This document shows positions 24,215 to 33,200 of a stretch of DNA of 38,162 bases, in pieces; the stretch's first letter is position 1; every line of letters starts with the position of its first letter. The stretch lies in contig BNZI01000008.1 of assembly GCA_026000945.1 (NCBI GenBank), positions 1 to 38,162 of the forward strand. Direction: 5' to 3'. The notes under the pieces are model-generated. The model had not been told where the DNA came from, did no database searches, and worked only from the letters and a program-made list of their open reading frames with translations. The position numbers and the translations under genes are program-made. This DNA comes from Clostridia bacterium. Lineage in GTDB: Bacteria; Bacillota; Clostridia; Lachnospirales; Lachnospiraceae.

Positions 24215-24586
24215 TTACGAATTGGCTGGTAGGATTTCAATCCAGTAGCCATCGGGATCGTGAATAAAATAAATTCCCATTTCCGGATTTTCATAGCATA
24301 TACAGCCCAATTTCTCATGTAAAGTATGTGCCGCTTGGTAATCGTCTGTTCTGACGGCAAGATGAATTTCATTATCACCTAATTGGTAAGGCTCTTTACG
24401 ATCTTTTAACCATGTCAGTTCTAATTGGTAAGGAGAGCCTTTTCCTTCTAAGTAAACCAAGATAAAACTGCCATCTGGACCTTCTTTTCTTCGTTTTTCA
24501 ACAAAGCCCAGTGCTTCTTGATAAAACGTCAAACTTTTGTTTAAATCTAAAATATTGCGATTACTATGAATCATCTGAAAATTCAT
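24215..24586 (-). CDS. Glyoxalase/VOC-family protein, GloA-like
   Basis: 123 residues with two beta-alpha-beta-beta-beta modules of the vicinal oxygen chelate fold: an N-terminal [16 protein letters not shown] and a C-terminal [18 protein letters not shown]. Candidate metal ligands are His in MIHSN, Glu in YQLELTW, His in NEIHLAV and the Glu of WIEI. It resembles lactoylglutathione lyase; in a clostridium without obvious glutathione the substrate is uncertain. The ATG overlaps the recA stop as ATGA, so translation is coupled to recA, an unusual pairing. Confidence 0.88.
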   Translation of the reverse strand: MNFQMIHSNRNILDLNKSLTFYQEALGFVEKRRKEGPDGSFILVYLEGKGSPYQLELTWLKDRKEPYQLGDNEIHLAVRTDDYQAAHTLHEKLGCICYENPEMGIYFIHDPDGYWIEILPANS

Positions 24587-25755
24587 GAGTTTTCTCCTCT
24601 TGAGCTAACATGACTAGAATCTAAATTTACCATATCTTCAAGTTCTTCTAAATCTTTTAAGATTTCTTCAGAAACATTCTCCTTGGCTTCATCTTTTGTT
24701 TTTTTACCTCGTCCTTTTTCTTTGTTTTCAGTTGTCGTGGTATCAGTAGAGATAGGCTCTTGTGGGGATAGGTGATAAAATTCCCTGACTTTATTTTCAA
24801 TGTCGTTCCAAATGTCAGCGTGTTCTTTTAAATAAATTTTGGCATTTTCTCTGCCTTGCCCGATTTTTGTTCCTTGATAAGCGTACCAAGCACCGCTTTT
24901 TTCAACTATGTTTTCTTTTGCTGCCAAATCTAATACATCACCCTCTCTAGAAATACCTTTACCGAACATAATATCAAATTCTGCTTCACGGAAAGGAGGG
25001 GCAATTTTATTTTTTACGACTTTGATTCGTGTACGGTTGCCAATAATTTCTCCCGCTTGTTTTAATGTTTCAATTTTTCGGACATCTAAACGTATAGAAG
25101 AATAAAATTTCAATGCCCGACCACCAGTAGTAGTCTCTGGATTACCGAACATAACGCCTACTTTTTCTCGTAATTGGTTGATAAAAATAACAATACAATT
25201 GAATTTACTAATGACAGCGGTCAGTTTACGCAGTGCTTGGGACATTAAACGAGCTTGCAAACCTACGTGAGAATCACCCATATCTCCGTCAATTTCCGCT
25301 TTGGGAACTAAAGCTGCTACAGAGTCAATAATAATGATATCCAATGCACCGGAGCGTACCATTGTTTCACAAATTTCTAAAGCTTGCTCTCCGTTGTCAG
25401 GTTGAGAAATATAAAGGTTGTTGATATCTACGCCGATTTGTCCGGCGTATACGGGATCTAAAGCATGTTCGGCATCAATAAAGCCGGCAATTCCACCTTT
25501 TTTTTGTACTTCCGCAACCATATGTAAGGCTACAGTAGTTTTACCGCTGGATTCTGGACCATAGATTTCTACGATGCGGCCTTTTGGTACTCCGCCTAAT
25601 CCTAAGGCAACATCTAGGCTAAGAGAACCGGTGGGGACTGTTTCAATATTCATATTGACGGAGGAGTCTCCTAGTTTCATTACTGAGCCTTTTCCGTAAT
25701 TTTTCTCAATTTGAGTCAAAGCACTTTCTAGCGCTTTTAATTTATCATCTTTCAT
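24583..25755 (-). CDS. recA: Recombinase RecA
   Basis: DNA strand-exchange ATPase and LexA co-protease. About 390 residues. The Walker A is GPESSGKTT at about 65-73, followed by [11 protein letters not shown], the Walker B region [14 protein letters not shown], loop L2 with [19 protein letters not shown], and the [14 protein letters not shown]-terminal core. An acidic Lys/Glu-rich tail of about 55 residues ends it. Two ATG codons in tandem (25758 and 25755); the second has better spacing (eight bases) from AGGAGG. No clear LexA box was found upstream. Its downstream partners are the VOC and cyclophilin genes. Confidence 0.98.
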   Translation of the reverse strand: MKDDKLKALESALTQIEKNYGKGSVMKLGDSSVNMNIETVPTGSLSLDVALGLGGVPKGRIVEIYGPESSGKTTVALHMVAEVQKKGGIAGFIDAEHALDPVYAGQIGVDINNLYISQPDNGEQALEICETMVRSGALDIIIIDSVAALVPKAEIDGDMGDSHVGLQARLMSQALRKLTAVISKFNCIVIFINQLREKVGVMFGNPETTTGGRALKFYSSIRLDVRKIETLKQAGEIIGNRTRIKVVKNKIAPPFREAEFDIMFGKGISREGDVLDLAAKENIVEKSGAWYAYQGTKIGQGRENAKIYLKEHADIWNDIENKVREFYHLSPQEPISTDTTTTENKEKGRGKKTKDEAKENVSEEILKDLEELEDMVNLDSSHVSSRGENS

Positions 25756-25826
25756 CATATGATCCTCCTAAATTTTGAAATACAGTCATGAACAGAGTTT
25801 GCATAAAAAAATACAATGCAGACTAC

Positions 25827-25863
25827 CTGTTAGAAAAAGACTGCTGCAATCTTTTTCTAGCAG
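25827..25863 (-). terminator. Rho-independent terminator of the rhomboid-pyk-decarboxylase operon
   Basis: CTGTTAGAAAAAGA and TCTTTTTCTAGCAG form a stem with one bulge around a nine-base loop. The minus-strand transcript ends in a U-rich run. It lies 40 bp after the decarboxylase stop and before recA. Confidence 0.75.
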
Positions 25864-25903
25864 TAGGGGGGGAAAGCATACGCAGGTGGTCTCAAGTCCC
25901 TTA

Positions 25904-27178
25904 TTAAAGGTAGGTGTCAGGTGTTAAAAGTTCAGTGAAATCAAAAGTAGCAAAATAGTCCTTGATTGTTTCTGCACGGCGGATCAATTGAACTTGCCCA
26001 TCTGCTTGCAAGAGCAACTCAGCACTGCGTAATTTGCCATTATAATTGTACCCCATGGCAAAACCATGCGCACCAGTGTCATGAATAAAAAGATAGTCGC
26101 CTAGGTCAATTTTAGGCAGCATACGATCAATGGCAAATTTATCATTATTTTCACATAAAGAACCTGTGATATCATAAAGGTGGTCACAGGGAGCGTTTTC
26201 TTTTCCTAAGACAGTAATATGATGATAGGCTTTATACATCGCTGGGCGCATAAGATTTACGGCACAAGCGTCACATCCAATATATTCTTTGTAAATATGT
26301 TTTTCATGAATCGTTTGTGTAATTAATGCACCATAGGGAGCAAGCATATACCTACCTAACTCGGTGAAAAGAGAAATCCCCCCTAGACCAGCTGGAATCA
26401 GGATATCTTGGTAATGTTTTTTTATGCCCTCTGCAATACTGAAAATATCATTCTCGCTTTCATCCGGATGATAAGGTATGCCTATGCCACCAGATAAATT
26501 GATAAAATCAATTACAATACCAAGAGAGTTTTTAATTTGAGCAGCTAGACTAAAAAGGATTTCCGCTAGTTTAGGGTAATACGCATTAGTCAAGGTATTG
26601 CTTGCCAAAAAAGAATGCAAACCAAAACGTTTTACACCTTTTTGTTTAGCGAAGCGCAAAGCCTCAAAAATCTGTTCCTGTGTCATGCCAAATTTTGCTT
26701 CTTTAGGATTGTCCATAATTTGATTATTGATCGAAAATAAACCACCGGGATTAAATCGAAAACATAAAGTTTCTGGGAGAGCTCCTAAGTGTTTTTCTAA
26801 AAAAGCTAGATGAGTAAAGTCATCTAAATTAATCAAAGCATTTTGTTTGTGAGCATAAACAAATTCTTCAGCAGGCGTTGTATTAGAAGAAAATTTAATT
26901 TCTTCGCCGTAAAATCCTAAGGCTTTTGCCATACATAATTCTGTGAGGGAGGAGCAGTCTACGCCACAACCTTCTTCTTGCAAAATTTTTAAAATGAAAG
27001 GATTAGGGGTTGCTTTTACAGCAAAATATTCTTTAAAACCTTTATTCCACGAGAAAGCTTGTTTGAGTCTACGAGCATTGCTACGGATTCCAGCTTCTTC
27101 GTACAAATAATAAGGAGTTGGATACTGCTTAGAGATTTCTTGTACTTGCTCTAGCGTAACGAATGGTGTTTTTTTCAT
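25904..27178 (-). CDS. PLP-dependent decarboxylase, LysA-like
   Basis: Fold-type III decarboxylase related to diaminopimelate decarboxylase. About 424 residues. The PLP lysine lies in YFAVKATPNPFIL (about residue 56). HSFLASN is the usual HIGS-like segment, SGGIGIPY is the phosphate loop, ELGRYMLAP follows, and CDACAVNLMRP plus GSLCENND bear the second-half active-site cysteine and aspartate. Several motifs differ from classical LysA (which has HIGSQ and ESDxF), so the substrate could be another amino acid. ATG at 27178 or 27181 behind AAAAGG; an upstream GTG (27199) has no site. It is the last gene of the rhomboid-pyk operon. Confidence 0.85.
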   Translation of the reverse strand: MKKTPFVTLEQVQEISKQYPTPYYLYEEAGIRSNARRLKQAFSWNKGFKEYFAVKATPNPFILKILQEEGCGVDCSSLTELCMAKALGFYGEEIKFSSNTTPAEEFVYAHKQNALINLDDFTHLAFLEKHLGALPETLCFRFNPGGLFSINNQIMDNPKEAKFGMTQEQIFEALRFAKQKGVKRFGLHSFLASNTLTNAYYPKLAEILFSLAAQIKNSLGIVIDFINLSGGIGIPYHPDESENDIFSIAEGIKKHYQDILIPAGLGGISLFTELGRYMLAPYGALITQTIHEKHIYKEYIGCDACAVNLMRPAMYKAYHHITVLGKENAPCDHLYDITGSLCENNDKFAIDRMLPKIDLGDYLFIHDTGAHGFAMGYNYNGKLRSAELLLQADGQVQLIRRAETIKDYFATFDFTELLTPDTYL

Positions 27179-27225
27179 CATTTTCCTTTTATCAGACACA
27201 AACTTGCTGATTACGTTTGGGTGTG

Positions 27226-28656
27226 TTATACGGTTACAATACGCATCATATTGGTTACCCCTTTAGAAGTATTTTTGTCTTCTGCTGAGAATACGCCGGC
27301 AGTTAAAACCAAAATATCTCCGGCTTTAGCGAAACCGTGTTCTTTTACGACATCTACGGAACTTTTAATGAGGGCATCAGTGGACTCCGCACGTTTTGCA
27401 TGAAAAGGTTTTACACCCCAATATAATTGCATTTTACGTACAGAAGTAATACTAGGGGACATTCCTACAATCAATGCTTGAGGACGCCACTTAGAGACTA
27501 AGCGTGCAGTAAATCCGCTCATCGTAGGAGCAACAATTACTTTTGCATCTAAAGCTAAAGCGGTAAATACGCTGGAACGAGAAACAGTGTTAGAAATACT
27601 TTTTTTGTGTGCAGTCAAAGTACGGTTGTGGTATTCGTGATAATCTAGTTTTTCTTCAGTAAATTCTGCAATTTGACCCATAATTTTTAAAGCTTCTACT
27701 GGGTATTTGCCCATAGCCGTTTCACCAGATAACATAATTGCATCAGTGCCATCATAGATCGCATTGGCAACATCTGTAACTTCAGCTCTGGTTGGCCTGG
27801 GATTACGGATCATAGAATCTAACATTTGTGTGGCAGTAATTACCGGTTTGGAACGTTCATTACATTTACGGATCAATTCCTTTTGAATAAAAGGTACTTG
27901 TTCCGGCGGAATTTCTACGCCCATATCACCCCTAGCGACCATAATGCCATCACTAGCTTCAATGATGGCATCCATATTTTTTATGCCTTCGGCATTTTCG
28001 ATTTTGGCGATAACGGATAAGTCTGCTTTATTTGCCTCTAAAATTTGTTTAATTTCATAAATGCATTCTGCATTGCGGACAAAAGAAGCGGCAATAAAAT
28101 CAAAACCTTGTTCGATGCCAAAAAGAATATCTTCTTTGTCTTTTTGGGTAAGAGAAGGAAGTTTAATGCTTACATTCGGTACATTTACTCCTTTTTTTGA
28201 ACCCAGTTCGCCACCGTTTGCGATGTGGCAAATAATATCTTCACCATTTACTTTTTCTACAACCAATTCGATCAAACCGTCATCAATTAAAATACGATTT
28301 CCTGTGGAAACATCTTCTGTTAAACCTTTATAATTGATGTGACCGATTTGATGATCACCGATAATCTCTCTTGTAGTCAGGGTATATGTGCCGCCGGTTT
28401 CTAATAGGACTTTCTTGTCATCTTTTAATGCGCCAGTACGGATTTCAGGTCCTTTTGTATCTAATAAAGCCGCTACAGTTATATTTAATTCATCCCGAAG
28501 ACTTTTTAGTAAGTCTAGTCTGCTTTTTTGTTCTTCATAATCGCCGTGGGAAAAATTGAAACGGGCAATATCCATACCTTGTAGAATTAGTTCTTTCATT
28601 AATTGACGGTCATTGGTATTAGGTCCCATAGTGCAAATAATTTTGGTTTTTCTCAT
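27226..28656 (-). CDS. pyk: Pyruvate kinase
   Basis: Last step of glycolysis, phosphoenolpyruvate plus ADP to pyruvate plus ATP. 476 residues. The N-terminus MRKTKIICTMGPNTND is typical, FNFSHGD bears the substrate Arg/Asn region, VIAKIENAEGI has the catalytic Lys, and MVARGDMGVEIP plus TATQMLDSMIRNPRPTRAE follow. The C-terminal allosteric domain is complete, but the extra PEP-utiliser domain of Bacillus pyruvate kinase is absent. The ATG overlaps the stop of the rhomboid-like gene (ATGA); GGAGG lies within that gene's end. Confidence 0.97.
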   Translation of the reverse strand: MRKTKIICTMGPNTNDRQLMKELILQGMDIARFNFSHGDYEEQKSRLDLLKSLRDELNITVAALLDTKGPEIRTGALKDDKKVLLETGGTYTLTTREIIGDHQIGHINYKGLTEDVSTGNRILIDDGLIELVVEKVNGEDIICHIANGGELGSKKGVNVPNVSIKLPSLTQKDKEDILFGIEQGFDFIAASFVRNAECIYEIKQILEANKADLSVIAKIENAEGIKNMDAIIEASDGIMVARGDMGVEIPPEQVPFIQKELIRKCNERSKPVITATQMLDSMIRNPRPTRAEVTDVANAIYDGTDAIMLSGETAMGKYPVEALKIMGQIAEFTEEKLDYHEYHNRTLTAHKKSISNTVSRSSVFTALALDAKVIVAPTMSGFTARLVSKWRPQALIVGMSPSITSVRKMQLYWGVKPFHAKRAESTDALIKSSVDVVKEHGFAKAGDILVLTAGVFSAEDKNTSKGVTNMMRIVTV

Positions 28657-29585
28657 TGCTTATCCTCCAAATTTTCTAGATGAGTTTTGGTTTCGTTAGT
28701 TTCCAGCTGGTTTTTAGAAACTTCTTCTTTTGTTTGTGTTTGGTTCATTTCATTGGTTTGGTGTTGGTGTGTATAGAGATGGTCTTGACAATATTCTAAA
28801 TTCCCTTCACATTTAATGCAGTAACGGAAAGTTAAATCATCGCCGTCTTTTTCCGTACGTCCACAAATAACGCAGCAGTGCCTCGTTTCTTTGGCAGGAG
28901 CAAGATTGGGCTTGTTAAGGATTTTTCGCATATTTCGTTGTGCTAGATTTAAATGAGAGCCTTTTAAGGCAAAGAAGAAAATGAGGACATTTAAAAGAGA
29001 GATAGCAGCAGCAATACGGATAGCCCATCCTCCAAATACCATACTACCGAGAACAAATAATAAATCCAATAAAGCCAACCACTTTGTAGGCATAGAAATA
29101 ATACCGAAAAGACTGACAGTAAAGTCGGGATAGATTAAAGCAAAAGCTAAAAATAAAGATAAATTAAAATATTCGTTGGTCAGGTAAAAACGTCCTCCAA
29201 ATAGCAAATAGACCACAATAGCGGCTAGTGTATGAACAAAAAATCCTGAAAAAACGTAAAGATTATAGCGAAATTTCCCCATAGCGGTTTCTAAATTTTC
29301 GCCGACCCAAAGATAGAACCTTAAAGCCATGAAATTAAAAAAAACGTCTGTGAAAGACATTGAGGTCATGGATGTGGGAATAATCGGATAAATGATAAAG
29401 GTAAAAATACGCCAGATTTGACCTCGTAAAATTTTTTCTGCGTCCAAAGCTAAATAATCTACATAGAAATAAGGATTAAACAGAGAGATGATTAACCCTA
29501 TAACATAGAAAAAAATAACATAACGAGTTAAATGAGAAATGGCATACTTTCCCCATTTCTTTTCCAGTTTATCCAAAAGTCGCAT
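28653..29585 (-). CDS. Rhomboid-like membrane protein with C-terminal zinc ribbon
   Basis: About 310 residues. Six hydrophobic segments cover about residues 20-215, including RGQIWRIFTFIIYP (rhomboid-type L1 loop pattern) and an ENLETAMGKFRYNLY segment. The rhomboid protease catalytic pair GxSG and a late-helix His are not present, so it is probably an inactive rhomboid-superfamily member. The C-terminus carries CVICGR, then YCIKC and a further Cys-x3-His, a zinc-binding pattern, followed by a Gln/Thr/Glu-rich tail. ATG at 29585 lies six bases after AGGAG; a TTG at 29591 is possible. Linkage to pyk and a PLP decarboxylase gives no clear function. Confidence 0.75.
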   Translation of the reverse strand: MRLLDKLEKKWGKYAISHLTRYVIFFYVIGLIISLFNPYFYVDYLALDAEKILRGQIWRIFTFIIYPIIPTSMTSMSFTDVFFNFMALRFYLWVGENLETAMGKFRYNLYVFSGFFVHTLAAIVVYLLFGGRFYLTNEYFNLSLFLAFALIYPDFTVSLFGIISMPTKWLALLDLLFVLGSMVFGGWAIRIAAAISLLNVLIFFFALKGSHLNLAQRNMRKILNKPNLAPAKETRHCCVICGRTEKDGDDLTFRYCIKCEGNLEYCQDHLYTHQHQTNEMNQTQTKEEVSKNQLETNETKTHLENLEDKQ

Positions 29586-29591
29586 AGTCAA

Positions 29592-30050
29592 CTCCTATTC
29601 GGCATATTTTTGTTCTAGCACGGTGTCAAGATCAGGGGTGTACGGAAACCTCTTTTTTGTTTTGCGCCCTCATTACACAATCGTCTTTGTTGGCAAGGGA
29701 AGTGTGTAATTTGGTCCAATCAACAACTGCTTAAAGGCAGGAGATTTTTCTTAGTTTAATGTCTGCTGATATTTCAATTTGATCGTAAATGAGAGAAAGA
29801 ACAGGTCTTACTTAGACTCTCTGAGCATAGATTCTGCATGTTTTGCAGTATATGACGAGATTAAGCAGACACAATCTAGAAGCCTTTGTTCTATGGCTAA
29901 AGCAAGAGCCTTTAGTCTATCTCACTTAAGTGATAAGTTAAAGCTCTTTCGATGAAAAATTAGCCAAAAATTTGAGCATTACGGATGATCAAAGTCTTTT
30001 CTGCTTTCTTTCCACATTATAGTTTTTTTATTAGGCTTTGTCAACGTATA
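29592..30050. other. Divergent intergenic region between the rhomboid-like gene and the dehydratase leader
   Basis: About 460 bp with no supported gene. It holds ATTACACA/TGTGTAAT (29672-29710) and CTGCA/TGCAG hairpins. A TTGACA with a possible 17-bp-spaced TATGCC lies right before the rhomboid-like gene, but it would leave almost no leader. I see no relic reading frame I trust. Confidence 0.4.
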
Positions 30051-30053
30051 TAC

Positions 30054-30082
30054 TTTACTTAAGAAATAAAAAGTTATATAAT
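30054..30082 (+). promoter_or_regulatory. Predicted promoter of the dehydratase-activase gene
   Basis: TTTACT at 30054-30059, a 17-bp spacer, and a perfect TATAAT at 30077-30082. It gives a transcript leader of about 150 nt. Confidence 0.7.
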
Positions 30083-30090
30083 AAATAAAG

Positions 30091-30235
30091 GTATTGTGAA
30101 CCGTTTCGTTGATCCATCAGACGAAAGGTCTAATTGCACATTATCGGTGATTAGCTTTGCTAATACGAGAATAAAGCGGCGTGTAAGTACCGCTTCTTTG
30201 CGAAAAGCGCAAAGGTAGAAAGGTTAAAGTGCTTA
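30091..30235 (+). promoter_or_regulatory. Leader with four consecutive hairpins before the dehydratase-activase gene
   Basis: Hairpins: 30101-30128 (TTTCGT/ACGAAA plus TGAT/ATCA, with flanking CC/GG); 30144-30168 (ATTAGC/GCTAAT inside TCG/CGA); 30174-30195 (AAGCGG/CCGCTT); and 30196-30214 (CTTTGCG/CGCAAAG), which abuts the third. No U-tract follows, so control at translation or RNA stability is more likely than attenuation. I recognise no known riboswitch. Confidence 0.5.
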
Positions 30236-33200
30236 ATGAATAAAAAAAATTACACTTTGGGTATAGATATAGGCTCTACTACAGTGAAGATAGCTATTTT
30301 GGATGCAAGTAGTCAAGAAATCCTATTTTCTGACTATGCACGCCATTATGCCAAAATTCAAGAAACTTTGGCGAGGTTGTTAAATATAGCGAAAGCAAAA
30401 TTAGGGGAATGTCTGTTATCCCCGGTACTTACGGGTTCTGGAGGTATGGGTTTAGCAAAAGCTTTGTCTGTACCTTTTGAACAAGAAGTAGTCTGTGTGG
30501 CAGCTGCATTAGAACAGGTTGCGCCTCAGACAGATGTCGCAATTGAATTAGGCGGAGAAGATGCAAAAATTATTTACTTTGATAATGGCATAGACCAAAG
30601 AATGAATGGTATTTGTGCGGGAGGTACAGGTTCATTTATTGATCAAATGGCTTCTTTATTGCAAACAGATGCTCTAGGGCTTAATGAGTATGCAAAACAT
30701 TATACATCGGTTTATCCCATTGCCGCTCGTTGCGGAGTATTTGCTAAATCAGATGTACAGCCTTTAATGAATGAAGGAGCGACGAAAGAAGATCTAGCAG
30801 TGTCGATTTTTCAAGCAGTAGTTACGCAAACAATCAGTGGTTTGGCGTGTGGAAAGCCTATTCGAGGCAAGGTTGCTTTTTTGGGTGGACCTTTACATTT
30901 TTTATCTGAATTAAAGCAGGCTTTTATCCGTTCTCTAGAACTAACGGAAGAAGAAATTGTAGATTTACCCAATTCTCATTTGTTTGCGGCAATTGGTTCA
31001 GCTTTGCATGCAGATTTGGCACTAGAGATTTCTTTAGAAAGATTGGAAGAAAGGTTACTTGCTACAGTAAATGTTACGCAAGAGATTAAACGTTTGGAGC
31101 CTTTGTTTTCCCATGAAAGAGAATACGAAGAATTTTTGAAAAGACAAGAAAATAACGTTGTTCGTAAAGGAGATTTATCTATTTATGAGGGCAACTGCTA
31201 TTTAGGTATTGATGCCGGTTCTACAACGACGAAAGTAGCGTTAATTAGTCAAGAAGGCGAACTTCTTTACTCTTTTTATAGTTCGAATGAGGGAAAACCT
31301 TTGGAAACAACACTTCGGGCAATGAAAGAGATTCGCCAGCAGATACCAGATACCGCTAAAATTTCCTATACTTGTTCTACAGGATATGGAGAGGCTTTGA
31401 TTAAAGCAGCCTTGCTTTTGGACGAGGGAGAAGTAGAAACGGTTGCCCATTATTATGCTGCTGCTTTCTTTGAGCCAGAAGTAGACTGTATTTTGGACAT
31501 TGGCGGTCAGGATATGAAATTTATGAAGATCAAGCAAAATACGATAGAACATGTACAGTTAAATGAAGCTTGTTCAGCTGGCTGTGGATCATTCATTGAA
31601 ACCTTTGCTCAGTCTTTGGATTATCCGGTGAAGGAATTTGCAAAAATCGCTTTATTTGCAAAAAACCCTATTGACTTAGGTACACGTTGTACAGTTTTTA
31701 TGAATTCCAATGTAAAGCAGGCACAAAAAGAGGGAGCGCAAGTATCAGATATTGCGGCGGGACTTGCTTACTCTGTGATTAAAAATGCTTTGTTTAAAGT
31801 TATTAAGTTGACTAAAGCAAAAGATTTAGGTAGAAAAATTGTTGTACAGGGTGGAACTTTTTATAATGATGCCGTATTGCGCAGTTTTGAATTGATTACT
31901 GAGGGGAATGTGATCCGTCCAGATATTGCGGGAATTATGGGAGCTTTCGGAGCAGCTTTGATTGCTAGAGAACGTTTTGCCGCACAGGCTTCTACAGTAG
32001 AAACTTCGTTACTCTCTTTTGAGGAAATGGATAATTTAACTTATGAAACTTCTATGGCTCGTTGTGGAAAATGTAATAATCAATGTCGGATGACTGTTAG
32101 TCGTTTTAGCGGAAATCGTCGTTTTATTACGGGAAATCGTTGTGAAAGAGGTTTAGGAAAAGAAAAAGCGAAGGAAACGGTACCAAATTTATTTGCTTAT
32201 AAATATGAACGTACTTTTGCTTATGAACCTTTGCCTGTAGAAGAAGCGAAAAGAGGCAAGATAGGTTTGCCCAGAGTCCTCAATTTCTATGAAAATTATC
32301 CTTTTTGGGCAGTGTTTTTCCGTGAATTGTCTTATCATGTGGTTTTATCTCCAGATTCAACAAAAGAATTGTATGAAATGGGCATGGAATCCATACCAAG
32401 TGAATCGGAATGCTATCCAGCTAAATTGGTACATGGACATGTGACGTGGCTTATTCGTAATCAAATACCTTTGATTTTTTATCCCTGTGTTCCTTATGAG
32501 CATAAGGAAACAGAAGAAGCTAATAACCATTACAATTGTCCTATTGTAACTTCTTATCCGGAAAATATTAAAAATAATGTAGAAGAGTTAAAAACTCAAC
32601 CAGTACAATTTTTAAATCCTTTTTTAGCTTTTACGAGTGAAGAAATTTTGTTATCTGGTTTGCTAAAACTAAAAGGGCAATTTGGGGCAACGGAAAAAGA
32701 AATCAAAAAAGCGGCACACAAAGCTTGGGAAGAATTATTCAATTTTAAAACAGATGTACGAAAAAAAGGAGAAGAGGCTTTAGAGTACATAGAAAAAAAT
32801 GGTAAACATGGAATTGTTCTAGCAGGAAGACCGTATCATGTTGATCCAGAAATTCATCATGGAATACCAGATTTAATTTCTTCTTATGATATAGCCGTTT
32901 TTACAGAAGATTCTCTATCTCATTTGGCGAAAGTAGACCGACCAACTGTAGTGAATGATCAGTGGATGTATCATTCCCGTTTGTATTTAGCGGCAAGCTA
33001 TGTAAAAGATAAAGCAAATTTGGACATTATTCAATTGAATTCTTTTGGCTGTGGTTTAGATTCTGTAACCTGTACTCAAGTGAATGACATTTTATCTAAA
33101 TCCAATAAAATCTATACTTCCTTAAAAATTGATGAAGTGAATAATCTAGGAGCGGCACGAATTCGAATTCGTTCGTTAATTGCTGCGTTGAAGGAACGAA

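Noticed and set aside
25780..25800. Possible LexA box upstream of recA (AAAC-TCT-GTTC)
   Set aside because: The spacing is three bases instead of four, and one half-site departs from the GAAC/GTTC consensus.
29592..29620. TTGACA with TATGCC as a promoter for the rhomboid-like gene
   Set aside because: The -10 is poor, and the predicted start would lie within the ribosome site, leaving almost no leader.
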